This document shows positions 1 through 5,944 of a stretch of 9,770 bases of DNA, one piece after another (position 1 is the first letter of the stretch; each line of letters begins with the position of its first letter). The notes under the pieces are model-generated. The model saw only the letters and a list, made by a program, of their open reading frames with translations. It was not told the DNA's origin and did not search any database. Both the position numbers and the translations under genes were made by a program. The stretch spans positions 1 to 9,770 of the forward strand of contig CAIZGZ010000036.1 of the NCBI GenBank assembly GCA_903932695.1, given 5' to 3'. The stretch comes from an uncultured Actinomycetes bacterium (GTDB lineage: Bacteria > Actinomycetota > Actinomycetes > Nanopelagicales > Nanopelagicaceae).

Positions 1-768
1 ACCTCACTCCTTGCATTCCTCGTAGGTGCAGGAATGTTTGGCGCGATCGTGATGTTGCCGCTCTACTTCCAGCTCGTGAAGGGCAACTCTGCAACGCTCG
101 CTGGTCTCAAGCTCCTACCTTTGATGTTCGGTATCGTTTCGATGTCGATCTTCACCGGTAAGTGGATCACTAAGCATGGCAAGTACAAGGCCTTCCCAGT
201 AATCGGTATGGTCTTGATGACCACTGCAATGCTCTTGCTCGGAACACTCAACGAGACCACGCCTTACTGGCGTCTATCGATCTTCGCCCTCATGCTCGGA
301 ATGGGTCTTGGCTTCTGTCTCCAGAATCTTGTGATCGCGCTTCAGAACTCTCTGGAGATTCGCGACATGGGAATTGGAACTTCGCTCAACACCTTCTGGC
401 GTTCGATTGGTGGAACATTAGGCGTTGCGATCTTTGGTTCTATCTATGCAAGTAAGTTGACGAAGTACATGCACGTCAATATTGCTACTTTGGGAATGAA
501 GACCAATGGTGCCGCTCTTGCTGGCGCAACACCAAAGGCCCTTGCGCAACTTCAAAATAACCCATCGGTGGCGAAGAGTTTTACACCACAACTACAGGCG
601 ACGATTGATCACTCTTATGTTCAAGCGTTCCACATTGTCTTCTACTCAGCTGCCCCTGTCACTGCAATCGGTATCATCGTTGCGCTGATGCTCAAGGCGA
701 CTCCACTCAAGACTGGCGCACAACATGCCCAGGCGATGAAGGAAGCTGCAGGCGAAGCACTCGGTTAA
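1..768 (+). CDS. DHA2-family MFS multidrug exporter, C-terminal part (5' truncated by window edge)
   Basis: The reading frame is open from base 1 and stops at TAA 766-768, giving 255 residues of a longer protein. The segment reading MLPLYFQLVKGNSATLAGL, followed by LLPLMFGI and a basic loop (KHGKYKAFPVIG), is typical of the second half of 14-helix DHA2 (EmrB/QacA-type) proton-driven drug exporters in the inner membrane. Later parts (GLGFCLQNLVIALQNS, then GIGTSLNTFWRSIGGTLGVAIFGS) also match the family, which usually has about 450-550 residues. About six hydrophobic spans remain, then a periplasmic-loop-like region near residues 160-205, a last helix and a short cytoplasmic tail. The ATG at position 34 is internal and not the start. 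The substrate cannot be told. A strong terminator follows directly. Confidence 0.88.
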   Translation, partial: TSLLAFLVGAGMFGAIVMLPLYFQLVKGNSATLAGLKLLPLMFGIVSMSIFTGKWITKHGKYKAFPVIGMVLMTTAMLLLGTLNETTPYWRLSIFALMLGMGLGFCLQNLVIALQNSLEIRDMGIGTSLNTFWRSIGGTLGVAIFGSIYASKLTKYMHVNIATLGMKTNGAALAGATPKALAQLQNNPSVAKSFTPQLQATIDHSYVQAFHIVFYSAAPVTAIGIIVALMLKATPLKTGAQHAQAMKEAAGEALG

Positions 769-780
769 AAATTAAAATAA

Positions 781-815
781 AAAACCCAGTCACATTGCGT
801 GGCTGGGTTTTTTTA
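781..815. terminator. bidirectional intrinsic terminator between convergent genes
   Basis: Arms 785-793 (CCCAGTCAC) and 799-807 (GTGGCTGGG) form a 9-bp stem with one G-U pair and a 5-nt loop (794-798). Four A's precede it (781-784) and seven T's follow it (808-814). Read from the other strand it likewise ends in a T-rich run. It lies between the MFS stop (768) and the permease stop (838), so it should end transcription from both sides. Confidence 0.93.
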
Positions 816-837
816 TTGGGAGCTATTAAGTAGCTGG

Positions 838-1209
838 TTATGCAGTCAGTAAGAACTTCACTCCGACCGCCAGCAGTAAGAGGCCAAAGCCTCGATTGAC
901 CCATGCGCTACCAACGCTAAGCCCGAGCTTTGCGCCAAGGCCGGCCATAATAAATATCGCTACGCCAATCGCTCCTGCGACTTTGAAATTTACCTCACCC
1001 GCTTTTGCGTAACGAATTACCGCCAGAATTCCGACAGGGAGAACCATCGCCGCAAGTGAGGTTCCCACGGATTTGGAGGTGGGGAATTTAAGCAAGAGCG
1101 TGAGCATTGGGACGATGACGATTCCGCCGCCAATTCCAAAGAGGCCAGAGAGAGCTCCTGCGACTGCGCCGATACCGAGGCCAGCCAGGATGGAAAGTAG
1201 AGGTGACAT
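838..1209 (-). CDS. half-length TauE/SafE family membrane permease
   Basis: The product is a hydrophobic protein of 123 residues with about four membrane spans. The N-terminal region has the glycine-rich LSGLFGIGGGIVIVPMLTLL motif (residues 20-39) characteristic of TauE/SafE (DUF81) permeases, which are linked to export of sulfite or sulfoacetate and similar small organic anions. Full-length members have about 250 residues in two repeats of this unit. This protein holds only one repeat, so it would have to act as a dimer if functional. I chose the ATG at 1209 because the first span starts right after it; an in-frame ATG at 1251 would add 14 polar residues. No good Shine-Dalgarno precedes 1209. 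A TACGAT at 1221-1216, six bases upstream, may be the -10 of a leaderless transcript. The substrate is unknown. Confidence 0.82.
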   Translation of the reverse strand: MSPLLSILAGLGIGAVAGALSGLFGIGGGIVIVPMLTLLLKFPTSKSVGTSLAAMVLPVGILAVIRYAKAGEVNFKVAGAIGVAIFIMAGLGAKLGLSVGSAWVNRGFGLLLLAVGVKFLLTA

Positions 1210-1268
1210 ATCGCAATCGTAGCCTTGGCCACCCTTACTTTTGGGGAGCAAAGGATTACCCTTTCAAC
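1210..1268. promoter_or_regulatory. divergent intergenic region, permease / serine hydrolase
   Basis: These 59 bp must hold the start signals for both flanking genes. On the minus strand TACGAT (1221-1216) lies 6 nt before the permease ATG. On the plus strand TACCCT (1257-1262) lies 6 nt before the hydrolase ATG, and AGGA (1252-1255) is rather far (13 nt) for a ribosome site. No convincing -35 boxes or operator repeats are seen. Assignment of the -10 boxes is tentative. Confidence 0.35.
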
Positions 1269-2441
1269 ATGAAACGATTGCTAAAAGTTCTCCGTTATGT
1301 GGTCATTGGATTTGTCGCGCTCTTTCTCGCACTCTCTGCCTTCTTCCAATATATCCACTACCCCAATGTGATCGCCGCTGTTCGATTGGGTTTGGCACCG
1401 GCTTCTAAAACACCCACCTTGATGCCATGGCACACCGTCGCTCCTTCTACCACTCCTGCGCTCTGGTCTACCGGCTCTGAAGCCATGCCAGCGACCGTTA
1501 ATTACGAGGGCAAGCAGATCACCTTTCAAGATTTTCTTTCGAAGTCCTATACCGATGCCTTTCTCGTAGTACGAAATGGCAAGATCACTTACGAGTACTA
1601 CAACAAGAAGGCCGGAATTACTCCTACAACACAATTACCTTCGTATTCGATGGCGAAGACTTTGACATCGATTGTGATCGGGCAATTAATTCATCAAGGC
1701 AAAATTCATGAGAGCGATACCTTTGTTTCGTTCTTCCCACAGTGGCGTACTGGAGGATCTTTCGACAAGGTGACGATCCAAAGTTTGCTCGATATGGAAG
1801 CCGGAGTTGGCGTAAAAGATAATTACCCCAATGGGCCAGCTGGCTGGGGCGTTGGAATCGCGCAGATGTATGCGACTACCGATATGAACTGGTTTATCTC
1901 GCATAATCGAAAGATGCTAGAAGCACCTGATACCAAACCAGAGTATCGAAGCGTCGATAGCCAGATGCTTGGACTCATTATTCAGAAGGTGACTGGAACA
2001 ACAGTCTCAGATTATTTCAGCAAGAGCGTCTGGCAATTGATTGGAGCAAAGAACGCGGCAACGTGGAATGTTGACCATGTTGGTGGTCATGAGAAGACCT
2101 TCTGCTGTTTCAACGCAGCGGCCCGTGATTATGCACTTGTGGGTGAACTTTTCGTCAATAACGGCGCATCGGGTGCCCACCAAGTTATTGACGCTTCATG
2201 GCTCAAGCGCCTCTCCACTCCTGCTGTAAAACTTGACTACGGCTGGGGTTATGGCGCCCAGGTCTGGCACCCCTACCCCGGGATCAATTTAATGATGGGC
2301 TTGCATGGTCAACAGGTCTTCGCTGATCCAGCCACTAAGACCGTGATCGTCAAGCTCAGCGATTTTCCCAATGGCGATGATCCGCAATCTGCGATCGCAT
2401 CGGTGCTCTACCCGATCGCAGAGCACCCCGCTAAACCTTAA
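1269..2441 (+). CDS. membrane-anchored serine hydrolase, beta-lactamase / NylB-like fold
   Basis: The protein has 390 residues. A basic N-terminus and a hydrophobic stretch (residues 11-27) look like an uncleaved signal anchor, so the catalytic domain should face outward. The class C beta-lactamase-related signature SxxK is present as SMAK (127-130, in LPSYSMAKTLTS), supplying nucleophile Ser127 and base Lys130. A tyrosine motif, YRSVDSQMLG (from Tyr226), occupies the usual YxN/YxS position. The third motif is GLHGQQVFADP (344-354) rather than KTG or HxG. This, with the FCCFNAAARDYALVGELF segment (278-295), is typical of serine hydrolases grouped with 6-aminohexanoate-dimer hydrolase (NylB) and other esterase/peptidase-type members, not of true beta-lactamases. 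The substrate is unknown. I chose ATG 1269 over the in-frame ATG 1203 because 1203 lies inside the divergent permease gene and would put 22 polar residues ahead of the anchor. Confidence 0.85.
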   Translation: MKRLLKVLRYVVIGFVALFLALSAFFQYIHYPNVIAAVRLGLAPASKTPTLMPWHTVAPSTTPALWSTGSEAMPATVNYEGKQITFQDFLSKSYTDAFLVVRNGKITYEYYNKKAGITPTTQLPSYSMAKTLTSIVIGQLIHQGKIHESDTFVSFFPQWRTGGSFDKVTIQSLLDMEAGVGVKDNYPNGPAGWGVGIAQMYATTDMNWFISHNRKMLEAPDTKPEYRSVDSQMLGLIIQKVTGTTVSDYFSKSVWQLIGAKNAATWNVDHVGGHEKTFCCFNAAARDYALVGELFVNNGASGAHQVIDASWLKRLSTPAVKLDYGWGYGAQVWHPYPGINLMMGLHGQQVFADPATKTVIVKLSDFPNGDDPQSAIASVLYPIAEHPAKP

Positions 2442-2447
2442 TTCGAA

Positions 2448-2894
2448 TTACAGAAGAGCGAGCGCTGCGATCCCTGCGTCGTAACCCTTATCTTCCTTGC
2501 TGCCCGGCGTACCGATACGAGCCAGCGCTTGATCCATGTCGTTACACATAAGAACGCCAAAACCGACTGGCTTGGATCGTGAGAGCTGTACATCCATCAC
2601 GCCTTGGGTGACACCGTCACAGACATAATCAAAGTGTGGCGTCTCGCCACGAAGCACAAGTCCTAGGACAACTGTTGCATCAAAGCCACCATCGAGGGCT
2701 TGTTGTGCCGCAAGCGGCAGTTCAAATGAACCCGGTACGTAGCGCACCTCATAGGCAACGTTATGCTCGTCCATCGCTTTTACTGCGCCAGCGATCAGCG
2801 CATCGCAGATATCCATGTGCCATGAAGCGCTAATGATGGCGACCTTGGTGCCAGCTTTTGGTGCAACCTTTACGAGTGGTGCTGATCCAGCCAT
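2448..2894 (-). CDS. ribH: 6,7-dimethyl-8-ribityllumazine synthase
   Basis: RibH condenses 5-amino-6-ribitylaminouracil with 3,4-dihydroxy-2-butanone 4-phosphate, giving the lumazine that riboflavin synthase uses. The 148 residues match the family in length and motifs: SWHMDIC (24-30) for the substrate-binding aromatic loop, VPGSFELPLAAQ (53-64), GLVLRGETPHFDYVC (78-92) with the phosphate-binding Arg/Gly/Glu/Thr segment and catalytic His87, and a C-terminal KGYDAGIAALAL (136-147). The GVLMCND segment (113-119) departs mildly from the common GVLT consensus. The start is the ATG at 2894: an ideal AAAGGAGA lies 5 nt upstream, whereas the in-frame ATG at 2924 lies inside ribBA. This is the last gene of the rib operon, 10 nt after ribBA and only 6 nt from the convergent hydrolase stop. 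Confidence 0.96.
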   Translation of the reverse strand: MAGSAPLVKVAPKAGTKVAIISASWHMDICDALIAGAVKAMDEHNVAYEVRYVPGSFELPLAAQQALDGGFDATVVLGLVLRGETPHFDYVCDGVTQGVMDVQLSRSKPVGFGVLMCNDMDQALARIGTPGSKEDKGYDAGIAALALL

Positions 2895-2904
2895 GATCTC
2901 TCCT

Positions 2905-4101
2905 TTAGTCGATTTCCAGCGCATGCTCCATGCGCAACTTCTTTGTGAGCAAGTAGTCGTGATTTGCTTCGGTGATATAGATCCCCAAATTTTTGGTGGT
3001 CACGGCAAAATTACCTGCAATAAACGCATCGCTCTTCGTTGGATTATTCGTCAACAAGGTAACCGATGTAACACCTAGATTATGAAGAATATTTATTGCG
3101 TCATCCCAGCTGCGCTCATCGGCCAAGTGACCAAGTTCTAGATTTGCATCGACGGTATCGAAACCTTGATCCTGAAGAACATAGGCTGCAATCTTCTGTT
3201 CTAGCCCAATGCCACGACCTTCGTGATCGCGAAGGTAGAGAATGTAGCCAGAGCCATGAGCCTCAATCGCATCGAAACTTCGCGCTAGTTGATCGCCGCA
3301 ATCGCAGCGCTGACTGCCAAAGGCATCGCCTGTCAGGCACTCCGAATGGAGTCGCACCAAAGCATCGCTACCCGGTTCTCCAAACTTCACAATCGCGTGC
3401 TCTACGCCGTTGCGGCTGGTATGAACCGCAATCTGCCATTGTGCCCTCGCGCGCGGTAGCTTCGCCCACTCGTAGTTCACCGCCTGAGGCGCAGCTGGGG
3501 CAATTCGATCCTTGGCGTAGGCGACGAGATCTTGGGTAGAGAAAATTGGGATCTGGTGAATCCGACTAAATTCAGCGAGTTGTTCACCACGCATCATGGT
3601 TCCATCATCATTCACGATCTCACTGATCGCGGTCACTGGATATGCCCCGACGAGCTGCGCCATCACAACGCCGGCCTCGGTGTGGCCTTGGCGCTTCGCC
3701 AATCCATCGGGGTGAGCAATGAGCGGGAAGATATGTCCGGGCCGCGAGAAATCGGTTGGCTCGGCATCTGGGTCAGAGAGAACGTTGATGGTCTTTGCAC
3801 GTTCTGCGCCACTAATTCCAGTCGTGAGCCCATCAAGCGCATCGACCGAAACGGTAAAGGCGGTCTGTTTCTGATCTTGATTTCGCTTCACCATCATCGG
3901 GAGCGCGAGTCGTGATGCGATCTCTTGGGTAAGCGCGGCGCAGATGACACCGGAGGAGTAACGCACCATAAATCCGAGAGATTGTGGAGTAGCGCGTTCA
4001 CCGAGGAGCATGAGATCTCCCTCGTTCTCACGTGATTCATCATCAGTAATAATGACAAACTTTCCTGCTTTAAACTCGTTGAGAGCCTCTTCGAGTGTCA
4101 T
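2905..4101 (-). CDS. ribBA: bifunctional 3,4-dihydroxy-2-butanone-4-phosphate synthase / GTP cyclohydrolase II
   Basis: This 398-residue fusion catalyses both entry reactions of riboflavin synthesis. The N-terminal domain (about 1-203) makes dihydroxybutanone phosphate from ribulose 5-phosphate; it shows the acidic loop RENEGD (24-29), TTGISGAERA (93-102), RPGHIFPLIA (120-129), GHTEA (139-143) and Glu161 in ISEI. The C-terminal domain (about 210-398) is GTP cyclohydrolase II, with zinc ligands Cys255, Cys266 and Cys268 (SECLTGDAFGSQRCDCG), the GTP-binding EGRGIGL (294-300), Tyr307 in KIAAY, the Asp328/Arg330 pair in ADERSW, and LLTNNPTK (349-356). By alignment from memory with E. coli RibA, Tyr105, Asp126 and Arg128 are all kept, so full activity is expected rather than the altered product reported for a Tyr-to-Met paralog in Streptomyces. 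Its ATG overlaps the ribE stop (ATGA), with GGAG just upstream. Confidence 0.97.
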   Translation of the reverse strand: MTLEEALNEFKAGKFVIITDDESRENEGDLMLLGERATPQSLGFMVRYSSGVICAALTQEIASRLALPMMVKRNQDQKQTAFTVSVDALDGLTTGISGAERAKTINVLSDPDAEPTDFSRPGHIFPLIAHPDGLAKRQGHTEAGVVMAQLVGAYPVTAISEIVNDDGTMMRGEQLAEFSRIHQIPIFSTQDLVAYAKDRIAPAAPQAVNYEWAKLPRARAQWQIAVHTSRNGVEHAIVKFGEPGSDALVRLHSECLTGDAFGSQRCDCGDQLARSFDAIEAHGSGYILYLRDHEGRGIGLEQKIAAYVLQDQGFDTVDANLELGHLADERSWDDAINILHNLGVTSVTLLTNNPTKSDAFIAGNFAVTTKNLGIYITEANHDYLLTKKLRMEHALEID

Positions 4102-4700
4102 TGCTCTCCTCGTTTCATTAAGCGCTCTACATATTTCGCCAATACATCTACTTCGATATTGACGATATCCCCGCTCTTGCGGTTGTGAAGATTGGTCTTA
4201 GCCAATGTCTCAGGAATAAGCCAGACCGAGATTGAATTATTATTATCGTCTAACTCGCCCACCGTCAGTGAGACGCCATCGAGGCAGACCGAGCCTTGGG
4301 GCTGCAGGTATCTCATCAGATGATCAGGAATGACGAGATCTACCCGCTGCCATTTTTCACCTGGAGTAATTCCCGAAACCGTTGCGATGCCATCGACATG
4401 CCCCTGAACAATATGACCACCGAGGCGATCTGAGACACGGGCGGCTAGCTCTAGGTTCACTTCAGAGCCGACTTCAAGCGCACCGAGAGATGAGAGTTTG
4501 AGGGTCTGGACCATCACGTCCGCGGTAAAGAAATCAACGCCAAGCTCTACGGCGGTCAAACAGACGCCATTTACCGAGATGGAATCACCAATCTTCACCT
4601 CTGTGAGGAAATCGCTCACCTCAAACCGAAAAACCGCACTATCGGCACCGCGTTCAATCGCACCGACTTTGCCCACCGCTGCTACTAATCCAGTAAACAT
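4098..4700 (-). CDS. ribE: riboflavin synthase, alpha chain
   Basis: Riboflavin synthase dismutates two molecules of dimethyl-ribityllumazine into riboflavin and the RibD-pathway pyrimidine. The 200-residue protein has the diagnostic MFTGLV N-terminus and two lumazine-binding repeats. The first holds GDSISVNGVCLTA (38-50) and LGGHIVQGHVDG (93-104). The second holds QGSVCLDGVSLTV (135-147), LIPETLAKTNL (161-171) and AKYVERL (188-194). Length and both repeats are complete. Its ATG shares one base with the ribD stop codon (TAATG), and its stop overlaps the ribBA start by 4 nt, so translation of the three genes should be coupled. AGGTGG about 9 nt upstream may serve as ribosome site. The symbol follows the ribE usage for the alpha subunit; it is called ribC in E. 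coli. Confidence 0.96.
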   Translation of the reverse strand: MFTGLVAAVGKVGAIERGADSAVFRFEVSDFLTEVKIGDSISVNGVCLTAVELGVDFFTADVMVQTLKLSSLGALEVGSEVNLELAARVSDRLGGHIVQGHVDGIATVSGITPGEKWQRVDLVIPDHLMRYLQPQGSVCLDGVSLTVGELDDNNNSISVWLIPETLAKTNLHNRKSGDIVNIEVDVLAKYVERLMKRGEQ

Positions 4701-5698
4701 TACTTAGCCACCTTTGCATGAATTGCCAGATCGGAACCGATCTGTTTGACGCTGAGAATCTCTAAATCTCTTCGCTCAGTCAGGGTGGTAATGCCGAGAT
4801 CTCCTATAAAGGAAGTTCCTGCTCCAAGCAGCGTAGGTGCTTGAATCAGAAGCACTTCATCGACAAATCCGGCAGCAAACATCGCAGTGCCAAGTCTGCT
4901 ACCCGCTTCCACCAAGACCTGCTTAATTCCACGGTTAATTAATTCCGCGCAGAGCGAATCGAGGTCATGCGATGTGTGATGAAGCGTTTGGGCACGATCA
5001 TCAAAAACTTTTGCCGCAGCAGGGAGCGGACTCTCTCCAACAATCACCCGCAATGGGTTCTTCACATCTAGTTGATCGTGAGGCACTAGCTCTGGATCAT
5101 CCGCCAGAACAGTTCCAGTCCCGACTAAAATCGCATCACTTGCGCGTCGTAGTTGCGTAACAAATTCGCGAGCGCTCTTGCCAGTGATCCACTGAGAGGT
5201 GCCGTCGGCGGCAGCGCTCTTGCCATCGAGTGTTGCAGCAATCTTCCAGATAAATAACGGACGTCGCTTCGCAATCACATGGAGCCAGGCACGATTAACA
5301 AACCGCGCTTCACTCTCCATCAGGCCCGCTTCTACCTGGACGCCATGCGCTTCTAAGTATGCGCGGCCACCAGCTGCGACTGGATTCGGATCTGATACTG
5401 CAAAAATCACTGTGGAAATTCCAGCATCGATGATCGCTTGCGTGCAGGGGCCGGTTTTCCCGGTGTGGTTACAAGGCTCGAGCGTGACGATAATGGTGGA
5501 GTCGGCAGGGATGTGGGTTGCGTTCTTGATCGCGACAACTTCGGCATGATCGCCGCCCGCATGAAATCCTTCAGCGATGATGGCGCCGGTATGGTCGACG
5601 ATGACTGCGCCAACTACTGGGTTTGCACCGGTTCTACCTTCACCTTGGGCAGCCAAAACCAGCGCGCGTTCCATCGCTGCGTGATATCGATTGTCCAT
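4700..5698 (-). CDS. ribD: bifunctional pyrimidine deaminase / 5-amino-6-(5-phosphoribosylamino)uracil reductase
   Basis: RibD carries out the deamination and NADPH-dependent side-chain reduction that follow GTP cyclohydrolase II. From the ATG at 5698 it has 332 residues. The deaminase domain (about 1-140) has the zinc site HAE (51-53) and PCNHTGKTGPC (75-85, ligands Cys76 and Cys85), plus GANPVVGAVIV. The reductase domain (about 145-332) begins with RPLFIWKIAATLDGK (146-160) and contains SQWITG (168-173), VGTGTVLADDPEL (192-204) and LVEAGSRLG (262-270). The start is fixed by GGAGG at 5707-5703, four bases before ATG. An in-frame ATG at 5743 would add 15 residues but lies upstream of this ribosome site, inside the riboswitch expression platform. 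It is the first gene of the operon and the direct target of FMN control. Confidence 0.96.
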   Translation of the reverse strand: MDNRYHAAMERALVLAAQGEGRTGANPVVGAVIVDHTGAIIAEGFHAGGDHAEVVAIKNATHIPADSTIIVTLEPCNHTGKTGPCTQAIIDAGISTVIFAVSDPNPVAAGGRAYLEAHGVQVEAGLMESEARFVNRAWLHVIAKRRPLFIWKIAATLDGKSAAADGTSQWITGKSAREFVTQLRRASDAILVGTGTVLADDPELVPHDQLDVKNPLRVIVGESPLPAAAKVFDDRAQTLHHTSHDLDSLCAELINRGIKQVLVEAGSRLGTAMFAAGFVDEVLLIQAPTLLGAGTSFIGDLGITTLTERRDLEILSVKQIGSDLAIHAKVAK

Positions 5699-5700
5699 AG

Positions 5701-5760
5701 CGCCTCCGGTTGAAAAAGCCCGGGGCGGAATACGCCTGCCCAAAGATTGGTACGGCGTTT
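5701..5760 (-). promoter_or_regulatory. riboswitch expression platform with Shine-Dalgarno-sequestering hairpin for ribD
   Basis: CGCCCCGG (5727-5720) can pair with CCGG-A-GGCG (5709-5701), eight pairs with A5705 bulged and a 10-nt loop, covering the whole GGAGG of ribD (5707-5703). Two competing pairings exist upstream: GGCG (5736-5733) with CGCC (5727-5724), which would free the ribosome site, and ACGCC (5758-5754) with GGCGT (5736-5732), which would block that rescue. This three-strand toggle suggests control of translation initiation. The five T's at 5717-5713 lie in the hairpin loop; a transcription attenuator is not excluded but no hairpin sits properly just before them. Confidence 0.65.
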
Positions 5761-5761
5761 G

Positions 5762-5783
5762 CAGGAACGACGAATCGCTCCTG
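5762..5783 (-). other. 9-bp TTCG-loop hairpin just after the aptamer
   Basis: CAGGAGCGA and TCGTTCCTG pair completely (nine pairs, one of them G-U) around a TTCG loop. The hairpin starts two bases after aptamer P1 ends. No T-run follows, so it is not an intrinsic terminator by itself. It may insulate the aptamer from the expression platform or act as a folding or pausing element; that role is inferred. Confidence 0.6.
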
Positions 5784-5784
5784 A

Positions 5785-5910
5785 GTAGTTCCCTCTCATC
5801 CGGACTTTAACCGTCGGTCTTGGAGTTTCACCAAGTCCACCGTTAGTTGGCTACCAACGGGTCGCAGACTATAACTGCCGGTTCGGATTTACACCGACCC
5901 CGAGAACTAC
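5785..5910 (-). ncRNA. FMN riboswitch (RFN element) aptamer
   Basis: Read on the minus strand, the leader of ribD matches the RFN consensus. Closing helix P1 forms between GTAGTTC (from 5910) and GAACTAC (5791-5785). Conserved core strings follow in order: GGGGTCGGTGTAAATCCG, ACCGGCAG, the variable arm CCGTTGG/CCAAC...ACGG, the arm CTTGG (5835-5831)/CCAAG (5823-5819), and the hallmark GACGGTTAAAGTCCGGATG (5815-5797) before P1 closes. These aptamers bind FMN and switch off riboflavin genes when flavin is plentiful, which fits the ribD-ribE-ribBA-ribH operon directly downstream. Confidence 0.96.
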
Positions 5911-5914
5911 CCCA

Positions 5915-5944
5915 AGTATAGCCCGCCCAAGAATTACCAAGGAA
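5915..5944 (-). promoter_or_regulatory. probable rib operon promoter overlapping the end of the upstream SDR gene
   Basis: TATACT at 5920-5915 is a good -10 hexamer. A transcript beginning about seven bases later (near 5908) would start almost on the first base of riboswitch P1. The -35 is uncertain: TTCCTT (5944-5939, 18-nt spacer) or TTGGTA (5940-5935, 14-nt spacer). Either lies over the last codons and stop of the dehydrogenase gene. Read-through from that gene is also possible since no terminator intervenes. Confidence 0.5.

Noticed and set aside
1203..1268. N-terminal extension of the serine hydrolase from ATG 1203
   Set aside because: It would overlap the start of the divergent permease and place 22 polar residues before a clear signal anchor.
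2391..2398. GCGATCGC octamer, identical to the cyanobacterial HIP1 palindrome (another copy near 8953-8962)
   Set aside because: Only about two copies in nearly 10 kb, both inside coding sequence; no sign of HIP1-like abundance, and the genes are actinomycete-like.
3096..3915. Long plus-strand open frames opposite ribBA (147 and 127 codons)
   Set aside because: They lie antisense to a strongly conserved enzyme with all motifs intact; their products have no recognisable domain or plausible ribosome site. They are codon-pattern shadows.
5199..5713. Plus-strand open frames opposite ribD
   Set aside because: Antisense to the zinc-site region of ribD; low-complexity products with no motif.
5713..5717. 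T-run in the rib leader as an intrinsic terminator
   Set aside because: No stable hairpin ends directly before it; the run lies in the loop of the Shine-Dalgarno-sequestering stem, so translational control fits better.
5699..5743. N-terminal extension of RibD from ATG 5743
   Set aside because: The GGAGG at 5707-5703 points to ATG 5698, and the extension would be translated from within the riboswitch expression platform.
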